DNA of 64,000 nucleotides from Podarcis raffonei (Eukaryota; Chordata; Lepidosauria; Squamata; Lacertidae), in contig NC_070603.1 of assembly GCF_027172205.1 (NCBI RefSeq), positions 6,746,501-6,810,500 of the forward strand, in the 5' to 3' direction. Below the pieces are notes generated by a model. That model was not told the DNA's origin. It ran no database searches and saw only the letters and a program-made list of their open reading frames with translations. This document shows positions 59,263 to 64,000 of this stretch, piece after piece; position 1 is the first letter of the stretch; every line of letters starts with the position of its first letter. The translations under genes were made by a program, and so were the position numbers.

Positions 59263-59876
59263 TTGTTGTTGTTTAGTCGTTTAGTCGTGTCTGACTCTTC
59301 GTGACCCCATGGATCAGAGCATGCCAGGCACTCCGGTGTTCCACTGCCTCCCGCAGTTTGGTCAAACTCATGCTAGTAGCTTCGAGAACACTGTCCAACC
59401 ATCTTGTCCTCTGTCGTCCCCTTCTCCTTGTGCCCTCAATCTTCCCCAACATCAGGGTCTTTTCCAGGGAGTCTTCTCTTCTCACGAGGTGGCCAAAGTA
59501 TTGGAGCCTCAGCTTCAGGATCTGTCCTTCCTGTGAGCACTCAGGGCTGATTTCCTTAAGAATGGATAGGTTTGATCTTCTTACAGTCCATGGGACTCCC
59601 AAGAGTCTCCTCCAGCACCATAATTCAAAAGCATCAATTCTTCGGCGATCAGCCTTCTTTATGGTCCAGCTCTCACTCCCATATATCACTACTGGGAAAA
59701 TCATAGCTTTTACTATACAGACCTTTGTTGGCAAGGTGATGTCTCCGCTTTTTAAGATGCTGTCTAGGTTTGTCATTGCTTTTCTCCCAAGAAGCAGGCG
59801 TCTTTTAATTTCATGGCTGCTGTCACCATCTGCAGTGATCATGGAGCCCAAGAAAGTAAAATCTCTCACTGCCTCC
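59263..59876 (-). mobile_element. BovB (RTE) LINE 3' end, 5'-truncated
   Basis: The minus strand codes 201 open codons from [19 protein letters not shown] through [19 protein letters not shown] to the family's C-terminus and ends in the TAGTCG-type 3' terminus. Duplication ATGTTGCT (59255-59262, 59877-59884). The frame is still open, so the copy is fairly young. Confidence 0.9.
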
Positions 59877-60541
59877 ATGTTGCTACAACTCCCTTAATCC
59901 CTGACCATTATCCTTCCTGGATTTGGGGCTGATGCGTGTCGGACTCCAACAGCATTCAGAGGGCACCATGTAGGCTACCGCTGCTTTAGAGTAGCAATTT
60001 TCAAGCTTTCAACTTTGAAATAATCGAAAGGATCCACAGACTCTTTCATGCATCCTCTTTAACCATGTGGAAGGGAGAGACTGTAATGTAAAACACTGAC
60101 TGGGCAGGTCTTCACACCACACCATGGAGGGAAGCCTACATGCTTAGAGAAGGTTCTCTTCTGCAGACATGACCCCCAGTGTGTAGATGGTGGGGAACCA
60201 GCATTCAGTGCCTCTCCCCCATTTCTATTCCACTGCATTCAGGTCAGCCACATGTTGCAGAGGATTCTGTGCCTGTTGTAGGCAGCAAGGTTGGCTCAGG
60301 CAGAGCCCTGGCTTAGATCTGCTGGGCTCCTTTTTAACACCTGCATAGACTAAGGTTGCAAGGACTAAACCTTCTCTCTCCTTCACATGTAGGGCGAGAG
60401 ATGAGCAAGCCTCCTTTCCAGGACCTCTTGTTCTGCTGCTTAAAAGTCCTCTGATGTTTGGGGAACTGCTGCTTTCTAGCTTTGTTAGGCCTTCCTTTGG
60501 CTTCTGCTGTTCTTAAGGTAGAAGAAAGAAGCACATGTCTC

Positions 60542-60810
60542 TCTCTTTTTTTTAATTAATTTTTATTAAAGGGTTTTTTTATAACAACAGAAACAAAACA
60601 AAACAATACAATACAATAAACACAACAAACAAACAAACAAAACCAAGTACAATTTCAGATCTTATTTTCTTGTACCTTACTTCTCCAACTTCCTCATGCC
60701 TCCCCTTTCTGTATTCCAATTTCTAATCATTTATTCAGCAAATCTTCCCTTATTTTAACTTAATTTAATCTTACTTATTCTCCTTATCTTATCCATTACC
60801 AATAGTAACT
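60542..60810 (-). mobile_element. L1-like LINE 3' end, minus, 5'-truncated
   Basis: Begins with a T-run (a poly(A) tail on the minus strand) and AT-rich 3' UTR. A perfect 17-bp duplication AAAGAAGCACATGTCTC (60525-60541, 60811-60827) proves retroposition. The L1 assignment rests on composition only. Confidence 0.65.
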
Positions 60811-61400
60811 AAAGAAGCACATGTCTCAAGGTTCCTGGGGAAAGGCTGTCCTTTCAACTACAGCGGCAGAAGCAGCAAATGCTGTTGCCCAGGGCAGCTG
60901 CTGGGACTGGCCTTGGGCTAAGAAATGTACTGTTCTTGTTCCAAAAGAAGATGAATGTCATTCCATGGCTATATGGGAAAGAGAGCAAAAAAGAGAATTG
61001 AACCAGAATCACCTCAGGGATTCCATGTGATTCATCATAGCTCTCGGAGGCACTATGGATTTCAAGCCAATGATGTGGGGAGGGGAAAATAGGGAGCTTT
61101 GAAGTAAGATGCTGAAGAGGGATAATCCACAATTAAAGCAACTTTTTAAAAAAATAGTTGGGAAAAGAACCATTTGCTGAGGTGTATTTATTATTATTTG
61201 GCTGAGGTGTGGAGGTGGTGGTGAGAAAATTAATTTGTTAGCATAGTTTTTGTGCCATTAAAGCCTGCAAGCCAAGCAATTTTGGTGCTTTGCTTCACTT
61301 CAAAGGAACACTTAGAGGACGTTTTTTAAAACAATCTGTTGCTGCCAAACATAGCCCAGCCCATTAACGAGCTTATTCTTGATTAATTACCTAACTCCAG

Positions 61401-61438
61401 CCAAGCCCACCTCAACATACATATGCGTGTATATATAG
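61401..61438 (+). promoter_or_regulatory. Gene D core promoter: CCAAGCCCAC motif plus TATA box
   Basis: CCAAGCCCAC at 61401-61410 and TATATATAG at 61430-61438, 29 bp apart. The expected start is near 61460, giving a 5' UTR of about 107 nt rich in CT. Confidence 0.7.
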
Positions 61439-61566
61439 GGAGAGGAGACAGAATTTCTATCTCAGAGAGGGGTCTGGCGTCCTTCTCTCTCTTTCTCCCT
61501 CTCTCTCCCTCTTTTCCATAATAACTTTTTGCTAAATATTCTTCCCTATACTTTGAATAAGACACA

Positions 61567-62121
61567 ATGAACAGGCAGTTCAGTTCCAGGTCTGGGGGTG
61601 GGGTCAGGGTCTCCCGCGGCTACAGTTCTTCGACTGCGGCCATTCCTGGAGGGACAAAAGGCAGTTTCACCTCAGTTTCTTTATCCCGGGCTGGGAGAAG
61701 CAGTGGAGGGCTAGGCGGTGGCTTTGGGAGCAGAAGCCTATACAGCCTAGGAGTTAACAAAAGCAGCTCCATTAGTCATGGTACAGGTGGAATTGGAGGC
61801 TTCTGGGGTGGTGGGATGAGTAGTGGTGGTGGGTTTGGTGCAGGTGGGTTTGGTGGTGGAGGATTTTCAGTTGGGGGGTACGGAGCTGGAGGTGGTTCCT
61901 TTGCAGGCTTTGGTGGTGGTGCATCAGGAATGGGGGGCTTTGGTGGTGGTCCAAGGATGGGCTTAATAGTTCCTCCTGGGGGCATTCAGCAAGTGACCGT
62001 CAACTCCAACCTCCTGTCACCACTCAACTTAGAGATTGACCCCGAGATCCAAAAAGTGCGTGTGCATGAAAGGGAGCAGATCAAATCCCTCAACAACAAG
62101 TTTGCATCCTTCATTGACAAG
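61567..62121 (+). CDS. Type II keratin gene D, exon 1 only (partial)
   Basis: Start ATG at 61567 ([20 protein letters not shown]) with A at -3. Exon 1 is 185 codons and ends FASFIDK before a GTGAGT donor, at the same point in coil 1A as genes B and C. The head contains [30 protein letters not shown] and a glycine/phenylalanine-rich stretch ([18 protein letters not shown]). The H1-type segment is [20 protein letters not shown], shared almost exactly with gene C. No exon 2 (VRFLEQQN) is found up to 64000, so intron 1 is longer than 1.8 kb and the rest lies beyond the window. KRT5/KRT75/KRT79-like head style; function in epithelial filaments is inferred. Confidence 0.93.
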
Positions 62122-62585
62122 GTGAGTCAATTGAACGCAACATTGTGGTAGAGTTTGCAGGAAAGGGATGGGCCGCTCAAGGGTACGCTGGATGAAAGCA
62201 GATTGCAGGCATCATTCTTCCCAACCAAGGTTTCAGTCTGCCTCCTCTGTAGTTTCCCACAAACCATGTCTGGAATTGTAGATTGTTAGATGTCACGGAT
62301 CTCTTTCACAGGACTACATTTCCCAGAATCCCATGGGAAGAGGGAATGACTATTAAAGCATAGTGTGGGTTTGCCTGCTGCTGCTTCTTCTCCAGCTGTT
62401 TGCCTTATTAAAGCAGCTGCCACACCCCATCCCCATTAACAAACCTTAGGTTAAGGTAGTGGGCCTTATTTTTAGTAGAAGACATTTTCAAGCCTGAGTC
62501 ACCATTATAAGCAAGAGCATTTATGTCCATGTTCATAGATGTTATGGATTTAGTTCAGGGGTAGTCAATGTGGTAACCTCCACAT

Positions 62586-62831
62586 CATGGGTAGGCAAAC
62601 TAAGGCCCGGGGGCCAGATCTGGCCCTTCTAAATCCAGCCCGCAGACGGTCCGGGAATCAGCGTGTTTTTACATGAGTAGAATGTGTCCTTTTATTTAAA
62701 ATGCACATCTGGGTTATTTGTGGGGCATAGGAATTCATTCTTTTTCTTTCTTTCCAAAATATAGTCTGGCCCCCCACAAGGTCTGAGGGACAGTGGACTG
62801 GCCCCCTGCTGAAAAAGTTTGCTGACCCCTG
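62586..62831. mobile_element. hAT-like non-autonomous element in intron 1 of gene D
   Basis: CATGGGTAGGCAAACT... to ...AAGTTTGCTGACCCCTG with a perfect 8-bp duplication CTCCACAT (62578-62585, 62832-62839). Same family as 8024-8277 and the outer element at 46782. Confidence 0.8.
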
Positions 62832-62839
62832 CTCCACAT

Positions 62840-64000
62840 GTTGTGGCCTGCAACTCCCATCAGCCACCTATCCATTGGCTATGCACTGGAAACCCTGATT
62901 TAGATTATGAGTTGCCAGCTTGTAGCATGGGAGGGGCAGAAGAAGCAGGGCTTTCTTGTGGCACTCCTGGAGAGAAGCAGAATGGCCTGTGAGCCTGGCT
63001 ATGCTATAAAGGCTAACCTACATTCTTGCCTGGCTCTCCCATGTTGTGCTGCTGCTTGTTCTCCTGCTCAGTAGATCAGAGGCAAAACACCCTGAAGTTG
63101 CCTATATACTATAGTGCACACTACTAAGATGTTATGTAATACATTGGGCTTGACTTTTTGGTAGGATTGCTACCTTCTCAGTTTTCAACTAGCCACTTAA
63201 GTTGTGCCTAACAGGACCTTTATGTGAGGTTTTAGCTGGTGAAAATACTCCCCCCTCCCATGCTGCGGAAACTAAATTTTCGCTTGCAAAGCTGCTGTTC
63301 AAAGGCACAAGCAAAAGCACATCTGTTTTGCCACCGTCAGCTGGCAACCTGGGTCACTCAGTGCTCTCAACAGCACAGCTATTTTAGGACTAGGTGGGGG
63401 TAGATTGAGATTAAAGTAGCATACAGGTTGACTCCTCGTAAGTAAAGAGTCTCCAAGAAGATTCTGGAGGCAAAGGCATGCTCATTTTAAGACTGTCATG
63501 TTTTGGTGAAGAACAAGCTGCTGTCACGGGTAGAAGACCAGTCCAGGAATGGGGAGGAGGCATGTTTTTGGTCATTTGGCAGTACTATTTATGGGACTCT
63601 TGTCGGAAAGGCTGGCTGCCATTGATTTAGAATCATGTTTCACAAAAAGGAGGGTACTGAATTCCCTTTATATGTAGCAATGATGATTAGTTGAAGCTTA
63701 TTTTTGCTGTAGGAGGCCTCAGGATCCCACCAACACAAGCAAAGGCAAGATTCCTGCATCCTCCTTATGATGTCTTGAGAGAGATGCTGGCACAGCAGAG
63801 TGGCCAGGAGTGTGAGCCAGAAAATTCCCAATTCTAGTTTCATCTCAGAGAGGTGGATTTAGGCAAGCCTCCATTGTCAGCCTCTGTTGCCATTGCAAAA
63901 TGTGGATAATAATACTGGTCTGCCTTACAGGAGTGCTGTAAGTGCTTTGAAAACTTGAAACATTCAGCGGTATGCATGGCAATTTAAGCCATTCCCGGGG
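62840..64000. other. Intron 1 of gene D, remainder
   Basis: No exon was recognised. A MIR-like 3' end may lie at about 63880-63970 (AATGTGGATAATAATACTGG ... GTAAGTGCTTTGAAAAC). Otherwise nothing is seen. Confidence 0.4.

Larger units (their letters stand above)
53705..61395. other. Intergenic region between genes C and D, repeat-filled
   Basis: No host exon is supported. In order: a pogo-like element with a nested SINE, four minus-strand Sauria-type SINEs in 53.9-58.7 kb, a plus-strand tRNA-like SINE (56572-56789), a BovB 3' end (59263-59876) and a minus-strand L1 3' end (60542-60810). The stretches 56790-57990 and 60830-61390 show nothing recognisable beyond small decayed repeats. Confidence 0.7.

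Noticed and set aside
59273-59878. 201-codon open frame resembling a reverse transcriptase protein
   Set aside because: It is the C-terminal part of a BovB LINE within a bounded insertion, not a host gene. The frame at 37263-37673 is the same.

Overview
The window is vertebrate nuclear DNA, almost certainly from a squamate reptile (lizard or snake). It holds part of a tandem type II (basic) keratin gene cluster, all on the + strand. The squamate call rests on the repeats: BovB (RTE) LINE copies, about eleven tRNA-derived SINEs with (ACCTTT)n tails that fit the Sauria family, L1 3' ends, and many short hAT-like and pogo/Tigger-like elements. I cannot name the species from sequence alone.

Layout. 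Gene A (421-4922) is the 3' half of a keratin whose head and first coils lie upstream of the window; exons 5-9 are present. Gene B (16019-26943) is complete: 9 exons, 654 codons, with very glycine-rich head and tail. Gene C (36527-53311) is complete: 9 exons, 529 codons, with a short serine-rich tail; its large introns are filled with repeats, including an 0.8 kb GATA array and an inverted BovB insertion. Gene D (from 61567) is cut by the right edge, and only exon 1 (head plus start of coil 1A) is in view. The internal exon lengths (61, 96, 165, 126, 221 and about 35 nt) match between genes, which is the classical type II keratin exon plan and fixes nearly every splice site used here.

The spaces between genes (about 6.3-15.8 kb, 27.8-36.4 kb and 53.7-61.4 kb) contain no further host gene that I can support. 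They are made of SINEs, LINE fragments, short inverted-repeat DNA elements (often nested, many with clear target-site duplications) and microsatellites.

Type II keratins pair with type I partners encoded elsewhere to form epithelial intermediate filaments. The genes probably serve squamate epidermis or its appendages: A and B have glycine-loop tails like the mammalian KRT1/KRT2 class, while C and D have heads closer to the KRT5/KRT75/KRT79 style. One-to-one orthology with mammalian genes is not claimed. I found no sign of an undescribed non-keratin system; the most interesting items are the repeat-driven evolution of the keratin ends, shared promoter architecture, and several well-bounded nested or rearranged transposon insertions.
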